The translations under genes and the position numbers were made by a program. The notes beneath the pieces are model-generated. The model was not told where the DNA came from. It ran no database searches and worked only from the letters and a program-made list of their open reading frames with translations. From Lysobacteraceae bacterium (GTDB lineage Bacteria; Pseudomonadota; Gammaproteobacteria; Xanthomonadales; Xanthomonadaceae), in NCBI GenBank assembly GCA_017990865.1, contig JAGNNB010000077.1, positions 1-9,944 of the forward strand: DNA of 9,944 bases, in the 5' to 3' direction. Positions 1-6,931 of the stretch are shown here, piece after piece; within the stretch, counting starts at the first letter, position 1; each line of letters opens with the position of its first letter.

Positions 1-38
1 ATCGGAGCGGAACGAGAACTGGTTGGCGAATCGGACAT
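1..38 (-). CDS. Possible start of a divergent gene (rluC by synteny), cut by window edge
   Basis: On the minus strand an ATG at 38-36 opens a frame that stays open to the window edge and reads MSDSPTSSRSAP. Twelve codons are too few for homology. The reason to suspect a gene is context: in gammaproteobacteria rne is commonly divergent from rluC, the 23S rRNA pseudouridine synthase, whose N-terminus is often a short, poorly conserved polar stretch like this one. No good Shine-Dalgarno is visible upstream (AAGACCGACC precedes the ATG). It could equally be chance open frame. Confidence 0.35.
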   Translation of the reverse strand, partial: MSDSPTSSRSAP

Positions 39-46
39 GGTCGGTC

Positions 47-77
47 TTGATCTGTTACACTCGCCGGGCGAGATAAG
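47..77 (+). promoter_or_regulatory. Weak candidate sigma-70 promoter for rne, with an embedded dyad
   Basis: TTGATC (47-52) matches the -35 consensus at four of six positions and GATAAG (72-77) matches -10 at four of six, but the 19-bp spacing is long. Between them lies a perfect dyad, CTCGCC-G-GGCGAG (60-72), which could be an operator or only chance. If this promoter is used, the rne leader would be roughly 460 nt long. The match is weak and the start site is not established. Confidence 0.25.
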
Positions 78-550
78 GATTTGATTTCGCAGGGAGTTGT
101 CGCCGCAGACGGTTCATTCGAAAGATCGATGAATTCGTTTGCGAAGACACGAGGGCCGAAAGCCCGCCTCCCCACGCGATATTCGATAACAGTGCGCGAC
201 CACCGCCTTCGGGGCGGCCATGTTAGCGGCTTGTCGACGAATCCGGACACCGCCCGACGAGTCAGACGTCGGCGTTGAACATGTCCCGCGCGGTCGCCCG
301 CGCTCGCGCCTCGCGGCGCAGCGATGCGAACGCCGGCCGAAGTAACCGAACAGTTGAAAGAACAAGCGCTCCCGCGGTCCGCCGTGATGTCGTAGCGCTG
401 GAAGACCCCGATCCGCCGCTTCGCGCTTTCCGAAGGATGAGCGCGGCCGGCAGCAAGGCACTATCCAGGCGTAACGTCCATCGGCGTTCCGCGTGCCCGC
501 GATGCGTCACGACGCCTCGCGGAGAAAAGCGCGCGAGGAACGTCACCACC
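78..550 (+). promoter_or_regulatory. Long untranslated leader of rne
   Basis: About 470 bases lie upstream of the rne start with no convincing gene on either strand. The open frames here lack recognisable protein sequence, and the frame in front of rne is merely an in-frame extension of it. Small hairpins occur at 153-165 (GGGC, loop CGAAA, GCCC) and 203-217 (CCGCC, loop TTCGG, GGCGG), and a stronger one at 515-538 overlaps the ribosome-binding site. In E. coli a 361-nt rne leader mediates feedback control of RNase E by its own cleavage. A similar role here is inference from position, length and the hairpins. Confidence 0.5.
515..540 (+). promoter_or_regulatory. Hairpin sequestering the rne Shine-Dalgarno
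   Basis: CCTCGCG (515-521) and CGCGAGG (532-538) form a perfect 7-bp stem around a 10-nt purine-rich loop, GAGAAAAGCG. The best ribosome-binding sequence for rne is GAGGAA at 535-540, ten bases before the ATG at 551, and its GAGG lies in the 3' arm. The folded leader would therefore hide the site from the ribosome. Opening or cleavage of the hairpin could control translation; this is inferred from sequence only. Confidence 0.5.
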
Positions 551-3500
551 ATGAAACGCATGCTGATCAACGCGACGCAGGCGGAAGAACTGCGCGTCGC
601 CATCGTCGACGGCCAAACCCTTTACGACATCGATATCGAGCGTCCGTCGAAGGAACAACGCAAGTCCAATATCTACAAAGGTCGGATCACCCGGCTCGAA
701 CCGTCGCTGGAAGCGGCGTTCGTCGAATACGGCGCCGAGCGCCATGGCTTTCTGCCGCTGAAGGAAATCTCGCGCGATTATTTCCAGGCGGGCGTCGATC
801 ATCATCGCGCCGGCATCAAGGAATTGCTGCGCGAAGGCCAGGAAGTCGTCGTCCAAGTCGAAAAGGAAGAACGCGGCAACAAGGGCGCGGCGCTGACCAC
901 GTTCATTTCGTTGGCCGGCCGCTACATGGTGCTGATGCCGAACTCGCCCACCGCCGGCGGCGTGTCGCGCCGCATCGAAGGCGACGATCGCGCCGCGCTG
1001 AAAGCGGCGATGGACGTGCTGGCGATCCCCGACGAAATGGGCGTGATCATCCGTACCGCCGGCGTCGGCCGCGACGCCGAAGAACTGCAGTGGGATTTGG
1101 ATTATCTGCTCAGCGTGTGGAAGGCGATCGCCGAAGCCGCGCTGAAGAAAACCTCGCCGTTCCTGATCTACCAGGAATCGCGTTTGATCATCCGCGCGCT
1201 GCGCGACTACATGCGCGCCGATATCGGCGAGGTGTTGGTCGATACGCCGGAGATGTACGAAGAGGCGAAGGAATTCGTCGAGCAGGTGATGCCGCAGAAC
1301 CTGCGCAAGCTCAAGCATTACGCCGACGACATCCCGCTGTTCAACCGCTTCCAGATCGAATCGCAGATCGAAGGCGCCTACGAGCGCTCGGTGCGCCTGC
1401 CCTCCGGCGGTTCGCTGGTGATCGATCAGACCGAAGCGCTGACCGCGGTCGACGTGAACTCCTCGCGCGCCACCAAGGGCGGCGACATCGAGGAAACCGC
1501 ATTCAACACCAATCTCGAAGCCGCCGACGAAGTGGCGCGGCAGATGCGCCTGCGCGATTTGGGCGGCTTGGTGGTGATCGACTTCATCGACATGACCTCC
1601 AACAAGCATCAGCGCGAGGTGGAGAACCGCTTGGCGCAGTCGCTCAAGCACGATCGCGCGCGCGTACAGCTCGGTCGCATTTCGAAATTCGGGCTGATGG
1701 AAATGTCGCGTCAGCGTCTGCGCCCCAGCCTCGGCGAATCCAGCCAGTTGGTGTGCCCGCGCTGCGACGGCCACGGCCGCATGCGCAGCATCGAATCGCT
1801 GTCGCTGTCGATCATCCGTCTCGCCGAAGAGCACGCGATGAAGGACAACACCGGGCAAGTGCTGGTGCAGGCGCCGGTGGAGATCGCCAACTATCTGCTC
1901 AACGAAAAGCGTCGCGCGCTTAGCGAGATCGAAAAGCGCCACGACGCGCCGATCGTGATCGTCGCCGACGAATCGCTGCACACGCCCCATTACGAAGTCA
2001 CGCGCCTTCGCGAAAACGAGTTGGGTGAAGAAACCGCCAAGCCCAGCTATCAGCGCGGCACCCCGCGGAAGTTGGCGACCATCGCGTTGACGAAGGCCAA
2101 CCTCAATGTCCCGGTCGCGCCGGCGGTGACCAACGTCAAACCCGCGCGTCCCGCGCCGATGCGCGAGGACCGCGAGGAAGCGCCGCGTCAGGCCGTCGCG
2201 CAGCCGGTCTCGCAGCCGGCGCAACAACAAGCCTCGCCGCGCGCGCCGCAGCAAGTCGCGCCGACGTTCGCGCAGCCCCCGCAACCGAGCAAACCGCGCG
2301 GTTTCATGGGCTGGCTGAAGGGCATTTTCGCCGGCGATCAACCCGCGCCGACGCCTGCAGCGCCGAGCGCGCAATCGCGCCCGCAACCGCAGGGCCAACG
2401 CGACCGTCAAGACCGTAACGATCGCCATCAAGGTCAACGTCGCGATCCATCTCAGCGCAACGAACAACGCGGGCCGCAGAAGCAAGGCCAGAACTCGCAG
2501 CGCGACGCGCAACGCCAGCAGGACAGGCCGCAACAAGACAGGCCTCAACAAGACAAACCGCAGCAAGAGCGTCAACAGCAGGACCGCCAGCAACGCCGCA
2601 ACGAGCCGCGCGACGCGCAGCCGCAAAAGCAGCAGAACGGCGGCCAAGCGCAATCGCAGAAGCAGCAAGGTCAAAAGCAGCCGCAGCAGCAGCCCGCGCA
2701 GAAACAAGCGCAACAGGGCGTACCGCAGCAACCGTCGCAAAAGCCCGCGCAACCGCAGGCGAACGGCGCGCCGCGTCCGCCGCAGCAGGCGACGCAAGGC
2801 CGCGCGCAATTCGCGTTGCCCGAGGATCCGCCGAAGCCCGCCCTCGGCGCTGCACCGAATACCGACGCCCAAACGCTCGCCGCGACGCCGGACGTCGTCA
2901 TGGCGGGTACCGCTGTCGTGGGTGCTGCCGCCACCGCATCGACGATCGCAACCCCATCGCAACCGCAGGCTTATATCGCCGAGAACGCGATGCCCGCAGC
3001 GACGAATACGAATACGAACGCGAACGATGACGACGAGGAAGGCGACGAATTCGTCGACGCCGCGAATGGCGAATCGTCGACGGGCGAAGGCGGTGGACGC
3101 CGTCGTCGCGGTCGTCGCGGCGGTCGTCGTCGTCGTCGCGGTAACGGCGAAGTCGCGGCATTGGGCGACGAGAACGGGTTCGAAGGCGACCTGATCCCCG
3201 CATTGGACGAAAGCGCGCCGCTCGACCGTCAGCAGCCCGAGTTCGACTTCGACGACCTGCCGCCGCCGAGCGCGATGCCGTCCGCGCCTGTCGCGCAACC
3301 GGCGACCGACGCCTCTGCCACCACGACGCAGGCTTGGCGCGATGTCGATACCACGACGCGAGTGACGCCGAGCGAGCCGCAGACGGACGCGCCACACGCG
3401 GGCGAACAGCATCCCGCTGTCGCCGTCGAAACGAACGTCCGCGATACCGACACGACCACGGCCATCCGCGCGGAAAGCAGCGCGGACACCGATGTCGAAT

Positions 3501-4096
3501 CGACGCCGCGCGCCGCTGCGCCGGTCGCACCGCCGTCTCCGCCGATGCCAATGCGGATGCCGCAGATCCCGCAGCCGACTTCGCTGGCGGCCTCGATCTC
3601 GGCGACCATCGCCGCGAATGCGCTCGCGCAACAAGCCGCCTCGGCGTTCGCGGCTTCGGCGCCGAAACCGCAGGTCGATACCGTCGCAACCGATGCTTCG
3701 CCGCCGGCAACGCGCGTGGCGGATGCCGTTGAAGCGAATGCAGTCGAAACGCACGCCGCCCAAGTGTCCGAGCTCGTCGCCGAAAGCGCGCCGATCGCGG
3801 CATTGCCGGAAGCGCCGACGCCTCTCGTCGATGCGCCTTCGACTTCCATCGCCGCGACGCCTGTCTTCGATACGGCCCCGGTCGAGATGCCCCCCGTCGA
3901 TATGCCTGCCGTCGAAACGCCCGTCGCCGAAGCAACGCCGATGCGCATCGACGCTTTGCCCGATATCGAAATCGCGGCGCCGGTGCTCGCCGACGAATTC
4001 GCGCACCAGATCGCGGCGCCGCAATACGGCATTGGCCGGCAGTTGTTCGACGAACACAGCGCCTCGCCGACGACGAACGAGGAATCCAACGGCTGA
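551..4096 (+). CDS. rne: Ribonuclease E, degradosome scaffold endoribonuclease
   Basis: Encodes a 1181-residue RNase E, which cleaves single-stranded AU-rich RNA in mRNA decay and rRNA/tRNA maturation. The ATG at 551 is chosen because [10 protein letters not shown] is the family N-terminus and GAGGAA lies ten bases upstream. Residues 1 to about 500 are catalytic: an S1 domain (about 36-120), a 5' sensor with the IIRTAGVG motif, the DNase I-like core with metal ligands D301 ([10 protein letters not shown]) and D344 (IDFIDM), and the zinc-link C402-P-R-C405 that joins dimers. Residues 500-1181 are low-complexity. They contain a short amphipathic segment, [12 protein letters not shown] (584-595), placed like the E. 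coli membrane-anchoring segment A, a Q/R/P-rich stretch with pentapeptide repeats, an acidic patch, and an Arg-rich block (850-863, [14 protein letters not shown]) likely to bind RNA. The Ala/Pro-rich region ends with a [11 protein letters not shown] island (1159-1169). Identification is firm; partners bound by the tail are unknown. Confidence 0.97.
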   Translation: MKRMLINATQAEELRVAIVDGQTLYDIDIERPSKEQRKSNIYKGRITRLEPSLEAAFVEYGAERHGFLPLKEISRDYFQAGVDHHRAGIKELLREGQEVVVQVEKEERGNKGAALTTFISLAGRYMVLMPNSPTAGGVSRRIEGDDRAALKAAMDVLAIPDEMGVIIRTAGVGRDAEELQWDLDYLLSVWKAIAEAALKKTSPFLIYQESRLIIRALRDYMRADIGEVLVDTPEMYEEAKEFVEQVMPQNLRKLKHYADDIPLFNRFQIESQIEGAYERSVRLPSGGSLVIDQTEALTAVDVNSSRATKGGDIEETAFNTNLEAADEVARQMRLRDLGGLVVIDFIDMTSNKHQREVENRLAQSLKHDRARVQLGRISKFGLMEMSRQRLRPSLGESSQLVCPRCDGHGRMRSIESLSLSIIRLAEEHAMKDNTGQVLVQAPVEIANYLLNEKRRALSEIEKRHDAPIVIVADESLHTPHYEVTRLRENELGEETAKPSYQRGTPRKLATIALTKANLNVPVAPAVTNVKPARPAPMREDREEAPRQAVAQPVSQPAQQQASPRAPQQVAPTFAQPPQPSKPRGFMGWLKGIFAGDQPAPTPAAPSAQSRPQPQGQRDRQDRNDRHQGQRRDPSQRNEQRGPQKQGQNSQRDAQRQQDRPQQDRPQQDKPQQERQQQDRQQRRNEPRDAQPQKQQNGGQAQSQKQQGQKQPQQQPAQKQAQQGVPQQPSQKPAQPQANGAPRPPQQATQGRAQFALPEDPPKPALGAAPNTDAQTLAATPDVVMAGTAVVGAAATASTIATPSQPQAYIAENAMPAATNTNTNANDDDEEGDEFVDAANGESSTGEGGGRRRRGRRGGRRRRRGNGEVAALGDENGFEGDLIPALDESAPLDRQQPEFDFDDLPPPSAMPSAPVAQPATDASATTTQAWRDVDTTTRVTPSEPQTDAPHAGEQHPAVAVETNVRDTDTTTAIRAESSADTDVESTPRAAAPVAPPSPPMPMRMPQIPQPTSLAASISATIAANALAQQAASAFAASAPKPQVDTVATDASPPATRVADAVEANAVETHAAQVSELVAESAPIAALPEAPTPLVDAPSTSIAATPVFDTAPVEMPPVDMPAVETPVAEATPMRIDALPDIEIAAPVLADEFAHQIAAPQYGIGRQLFDEHSASPTTNEESNG
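2522..2596 (+). repeat. Tandem 15-bp repeat coding for DRPQQ-type pentapeptides in rne
   Basis: Five consecutive 15-bp units encode [20 protein letters not shown] and DRQQR (residues 658-682 of RNase E). The first three are near-identical at DNA level, which suggests recent slippage expansion; the last two have diverged. The repeat lies in the disordered, Gln/Arg-rich part of the tail between the membrane segment and the Arg-rich block, so copy number probably varies between strains. Confidence 0.8.
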
Positions 4097-4120
4097 CGCG
4101 AGGTCGCCGTTGCGCTGGTC

Positions 4121-4165
4121 GCGAAACCCCGCCTTGCGTCGCAGGACGCATCCGCGGGGTTTCGC
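4121..4165 (+). terminator. Strong hairpin terminator between convergent rne and gacA
   Basis: GCGAAACCCCGC (4121-4132) pairs perfectly with GCGGGGTTTCGC (4154-4165). Inside it TGCGTC (4135-4140) pairs with GACGCA (4145-4150) around a GCAG loop, so the two stems stack with a small internal loop. It begins 24 bases after the rne stop. The plus-strand tail is only ATTTG, and no T-run follows on the minus strand. The position between convergent genes suggests it may stop transcription from both sides. Efficiency without a long U-tract is uncertain. Confidence 0.75.
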
Positions 4166-4229
4166 ATTTGTGGATGTCGGAATGTTTAAAGCGCTCGCCG
4201 AAAACAACGCTCGGCGCGCCCTCTCGGCA

Positions 4230-4877
4230 TTACAGCGCGCGCGCCGGATCGCTCAGCCCGTACTGCGAAGACAGCCGCGCCAGCGCGACCACATCCTCGA
4301 TGCCGAGTTTCTCGAACAATCGCGATTTGTGGGTATTGACGGTTTTCGCGCTGAGGCTGAGGCGCTTCGCGATCTGTTCCTGACGCATGCCCTGCACCAT
4401 CAACATCGCCACTTCCAATTCCCGCGGCGAGAGGCCGTCGAACGGCGAGGTTTCGCCGCCGATACCCGATAGCGCCAGGTGCTGCGCGATGTCGCTGGCC
4501 AGATAGCGTTTGCCGCGAGAGACATCGCGCACGGCGCGCAATAGTTCGGCGGCATCGCCGCCCTTGCCGACGTAACCGGAAGCGCCGGCTTCGATCAGTC
4601 GCTTCGGCATCGGGCCGTCTTCCAGCACCGACACCACCACCACCTTGCAACCCGCGTCGCTCTTGACCAGGCGCTCGGTGACTTCCAGGCCGCTGATGCC
4701 GGGCAAATGCAAATCGCACAGCACCACATCGGGCTTGAGTTTGCGGATCATCGGCAGCGCGGTTTCGCCGCTGTCGGCCTCGCCGATCACTTCGATATCG
4801 GTCTCGGCCGAGAGCATCAGCCGCATGCCGGTGCGCACCAGCGCGTGGTCGTCGAGCAAGAAAACGCGAATGGTCAT
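4230..4877 (-). CDS. gacA: GacA/UvrY/LetA-type NarL-FixJ response regulator
   Basis: Encodes a 215-residue two-component response regulator. Residues 1-120 are a receiver domain with the acidic pair D9/D10, phospho-acceptor D55 (LCDLHLPGISG), S83 and K105 (GYVGKG). Residues 149-207 are a LuxR-type DNA-binding domain (LSPRELEV, then the recognition helix around SAKTVNTHKSRLFEKLGI). The linker sequence RYLASDIAQHLALS (124-137) is the clearest sign of the GacA/UvrY/LetA group, which with a BarA/GacS/LetS kinase activates CsrA/RsmA-titrating small RNAs. The ATG at 4877 is preceded by AGGGGACAGGAC. The gene converges on rne and no uvrC follows, unlike the usual uvrY-uvrC order. A GacA-box-like dyad lies about 150 bp upstream, so autoregulation is possible. 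The subfamily is well supported; the cognate kinase and targets are not in the window. Confidence 0.9.
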   Translation of the reverse strand: MTIRVFLLDDHALVRTGMRLMLSAETDIEVIGEADSGETALPMIRKLKPDVVLCDLHLPGISGLEVTERLVKSDAGCKVVVVSVLEDGPMPKRLIEAGASGYVGKGGDAAELLRAVRDVSRGKRYLASDIAQHLALSGIGGETSPFDGLSPRELEVAMLMVQGMRQEQIAKRLSLSAKTVNTHKSRLFEKLGIEDVVALARLSSQYGLSDPARAL

Positions 4878-5023
4878 GTCCTGTCCCCTGAATCCTGTGG
4901 GCCGATACGATCGATGCCTGCGCGGCGTCGAAGCGGGCGATCCGTCGCGCTTGGCGTCCGAACCATGGACAACAGCGTAAAACCGGCCGGGCTCCGTCGC
5001 CAGCGGCGAACCCCGCGGCGCGG

Positions 5024-5041
5024 TGTAGGAAAATTCCTACC
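5024..5041. promoter_or_regulatory. GacA-box-like inverted repeat upstream of gacA
   Basis: GTAGGAA (5025-5031) and TTCCTAC (5034-5040) are perfect 7-bp inverted arms separated by AA. Read as TGTAGG-N6-CCTACC it has the layout of the pseudomonad GacA box TGTAAG-N6-CTTACA and matches nine of its twelve fixed bases with the same spacing. The site is AT-rich in a GC-rich gap and sits 147 bases before the gacA start. Binding by this GacA is inferred; another NarL/LuxR-type regulator could use it. Confidence 0.5.
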
Positions 5042-5071
5042 CACCCGGTCGATCGGGCGTCGATCTCTACC

Positions 5072-5097
5072 AGCGGGCTGTCGAAAAACAGCCTGCT
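5072..5097. repeat. Intergenic hairpin in the gacA-peptidase gap
   Basis: AGCGGGCTGT (5072-5081) pairs with ACAGCCTGCT (5088-5097) as a 10-bp stem with one G-T pair and a CGAAAA loop. No T-run follows on either strand, so it is a poor intrinsic terminator. A related sequence, GTCGGAAAAACGGCT, recurs at 5171-5185. The stretch 5072-5190 therefore looks like a dispersed intergenic element, but only one copy can be seen here. The rest of the gap 4878-5397 holds no gene I can support. Confidence 0.45.
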
Positions 5098-5397
5098 AAC
5101 GCTCCCAGGGATGGCTGCATCGGCGAAGCGAGCGCGTAAGCGATTGATTCGTCTCGGGCGCGTCAGCGATGTCGGAAAAACGGCTCGACTGTCCAGCTAG
5201 TAACCGGCGCACACAGCGATGGCGGACGCAAGCCGGCCGCGAAGCGGCGAGTCGTAGGGATGCGACACATCGAAATGCACCGGATAGGCGTTCTTCAACA
5301 ACCCGCGAAGCCGCGGAAGCCGTACGCCGCGGTCCGACGCTGGCACAATTCGAGCCGCCCCGCCCTTTCGCGGAATTCCACGGAGACCGTCGGTTTC

Positions 5398-6375
5398 ATG
5401 CCTCTGCGCGTTCTTCGTCTCGGCACCCTCGTCTTCGTGCTCGCGCTGCTCGGCGTTTCGTCCATGCGGCCGGCGCTGGGCCGTCCCGGCGACGAGCGCG
5501 CGCGCCCGAACGCCGCAGTCGATATGCGGATCGCGGCGGAAGACGCCGCCATGCTCGGAAACGACACCCGCGATGCGACCGCATATCTCGCGACGTCGTG
5601 GTATCGCGATATCCAAGCGATGGCGGACGCGAAGCACAACGACGGCCGCCGCGCGTATCTGCGCGAACGTCTGAGCGCCGACGGTTTCTCGGTCGAGTCG
5701 ATGCCGTTCAAAACGCGCTACGGCAAAGGCGAGAATCTGTTGGTGCCGGTCGGTGGAGTGCCGGAAGCGTCGCTGCTGTTGATCGGCGCGCACACCGACC
5801 GCACCCGGCGCGGACGCGGCGCCGCCGACAACGGCAGCGGCGTCGCGATCGCCATCGCCCTCGCCCAGCGCTTGCGCGCATCGCCGCTGCGCCGTCATCG
5901 CGTGGCATTGGCTCTGTGGGATATGGAAGAGCCCGGTCTCTTCGGCGCGAAGGCCTACATCACCGAACGCCGCGAACGTCCGGCGCTGTACGTCAATCTC
6001 GATGTGCTGGCCTGGGGCGATACGCTGTGGATGATGACGCCCGACCCGGCGCTCGCCCTGGTGGAATCCAGTCGCATCGCCGCCACCGCGCAGGGTTTCG
6101 CGTTTCGCGCCGAAAAACGACACCCGGCCAGCGATCACCTCGCCTTCTACGACGTGGATTGGCCGGCGGTGTCGTACATGCTGACCGACGGCAGCGAGAT
6201 TCCCAGCGTGCTGCGCGCGATGGCCGGCGAAAAAGTGAGTTTCGTGCCGAAGTTGACGGCCACCATCCACAGCCATCGCGACACCCTGGATAAAGTCGAG
6301 CCCGCGATCGTCGCGCGCGCCATCGATGCGCTGGAAGCGGCGCTGCGCGATTGGGACGCCAACGCGGCGGATTGA
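5398..6375 (+). CDS. Exported M28-family zinc aminopeptidase
   Basis: Encodes a 325-residue metallopeptidase of the M28 (aminopeptidase Y/S) family, which removes N-terminal residues from peptides with two zinc ions. The ATG at 5398 is chosen because it gives a signal peptide (basic start, hydrophobic residues 8-20, likely cleavage after A26-L27-G28) and has GGAG twelve bases upstream; the frame is open further upstream without protein-like sequence. The metal ligands expected for M28 are all visible: H132 in GAHTD, bridging D144 in AADNGSG, catalytic E177 and E178 in WDMEEPG, D202 in VNLDVLAWGD, and H291 in IHSHRDT. The enzyme should act in the periplasm or outside. It is monocistronic, convergent with the Mur-ligase gene. 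The natural substrate cannot be read from sequence. Confidence 0.9.
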   Translation: MPLRVLRLGTLVFVLALLGVSSMRPALGRPGDERARPNAAVDMRIAAEDAAMLGNDTRDATAYLATSWYRDIQAMADAKHNDGRRAYLRERLSADGFSVESMPFKTRYGKGENLLVPVGGVPEASLLLIGAHTDRTRRGRGAADNGSGVAIAIALAQRLRASPLRRHRVALALWDMEEPGLFGAKAYITERRERPALYVNLDVLAWGDTLWMMTPDPALALVESSRIAATAQGFAFRAEKRHPASDHLAFYDVDWPAVSYMLTDGSEIPSVLRAMAGEKVSFVPKLTATIHSHRDTLDKVEPAIVARAIDALEAALRDWDANAAD

Positions 6376-6449
6376 TGCGCGCTCGCGGAGCGACGTTGCG
6401 ACCCGGCGCGATCATGGAAGCGGCTCTGATCGCGGGAACGCCTTTGCTT

Positions 6450-6518
6450 TTGTGGGAGCGCCGGAAGGCGCGATAGGGGCTCATGGCGATTCGATCGCGC
6501 CTTCCGGCGCTCCCACAA
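6450..6518. repeat. REP-like palindrome, copy 1
   Basis: Two perfectly complementary 25-bp arms (6450-6474 and 6494-6518; left arm begins TTGTGGGAGCGCCGGAAG) flank a 19-bp loop. The arm resembles the REP elements of pseudomonads and xanthomonads that begin GTGGGAGCG, arranged here as an inverted pair. It lies 75 bp after the peptidase stop, between convergent genes, where it could act as a transcription stop or mRNA 3' stabiliser. REP elements are usually spread by RAYT transposases, none of which is in the window. Confidence 0.8.
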
Positions 6519-6576
6519 GCGATGTGGCCGCTCGAGAATCCACAAGCCCCACTGCATTCGCGAGGCCTGGGCGCCC

Positions 6577-6657
6577 TCATTCCACCGGCAGAGGATCGCC
6601 CGCTCGCCAACCGTCGCTGCACAAGCAATCGAGCAGCCCCACCACCGCATCGCGCGC
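6577..6657 (-). pseudogene. Ghost 3' end of the CphA-like Mur-ligase gene
   Basis: Read on the minus strand, this stretch encodes DAVVGLLDCLCSDGWRAGDPLPVE followed by a stop, against DAVAALLDGLRSDGWRPGDPLPVE at the end of the live gene at 6851-8695. Nine base differences give five amino-acid changes, as expected of a fragment no longer under selection. No upstream part of the gene is attached; the match fails beyond 6657. It is a duplicated gene tail with no start of its own. Confidence 0.8.
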
Positions 6658-6704
6658 AACGCCGAAGATCGATACACGCTGATGGAGCCGACCGGCGCCG
6701 ATTT

Positions 6705-6931
6705 CGCGGGAACGCTTCTGCTTTTGTGGGAGCGCCGGAAGGCGCGATAGGGGCTCATGGTGGTTCGATCGCGCCTTACGGCGCTCCCACAAGCGAGGTG
6801 GCCGCTCGAGAGTCCACAAGCCGCGCTGCATTCGCGAGGCTCGAGCGCCCTCATTCCACCGGCAGAGGATCGCCGGGCCGCCAACCGTCGCTGCGCAAGC
6901 CATCCAGCAACGCCGCCACCGCATCGCGCGC
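6705..6931. repeat. Direct repeat, copy 2 (extends into the live Mur-ligase gene)
   Basis: Partner of the repeat at 6431-6657. Its right third (6851-6931) is the authentic 3' end of the Mur-ligase gene, so this is probably the parental copy or the side where the functional gene was retained. Homology ends at 6931, inside the codons for the DARDAV stretch, with CGCGCGC at the break in both copies; a short GC repeat there could have favoured unequal exchange or replication slippage. Confidence 0.9.
6724..6792. repeat. REP-like palindrome, copy 2
   Basis: Same element as at 6450-6518, with arms 6724-6748 and 6768-6792. The right arm has one change (A at 6778, where copy 1 has C), which breaks a single pair of the 25-bp stem. 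It sits 58 bp beyond the Mur-ligase stop on the minus-strand transcript and is placed to end or protect that mRNA. Confidence 0.8.

Larger units (their letters stand above)
6431..6657. repeat. Direct repeat, copy 1 (REP palindrome plus Mur-ligase gene tail)
   Basis: This 227-bp segment is repeated at 6705-6931 in the same orientation, 274 bp away, with about 21 mismatches and no gaps when aligned by eye (roughly 91% identity). It contains a full REP-like palindrome followed by sequence matching the last 27 codons, including the stop, of the Mur-ligase gene. A unique 47-bp spacer (6658-6704) separates the copies. Nothing here encodes a transposase. Confidence 0.9.

Noticed and set aside
81..278. 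65-codon plus-strand frame in the rne leader
   Set aside because: No ribosome-binding site or protein-like composition; it runs through leader hairpins and looks like chance.
275..550. In-frame N-terminal extension of RNase E from an ATG at 275
   Set aside because: The added 92 residues are Arg/Ala-rich and unlike any RNase E, whereas MKRMLINAT at 551 is the exact family start and has a ribosome-binding site.
461..4207. A 1248-codon open frame antisense to nearly all of rne
   Set aside because: Its translation is Arg/Leu/Ala-rich without any recognisable domain, and it mirrors rne codon bias in GC-rich DNA. RNase E on the other strand is unambiguous.
5339..5356. Possible sigma-54 promoter (TGGCAC) before the peptidase
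   Set aside because: The -12 TTGC element is absent at the required spacing; GAGC is found instead.
5041..5397. Rsm/Csr-type small RNA suggested by GGA motifs downstream of the GacA-box-like dyad
   Set aside because: About eight GGA triplets in roughly 350 bases is little more than chance at this GC content, and I could not place them in hairpin loops or find a terminator with a U-tract.
5169..6293. Long plus-strand frame in another phase across the peptidase gene
   Set aside because: Arg-rich shadow of the M28 gene, which has a signal peptide and all metal ligands in its own frame.
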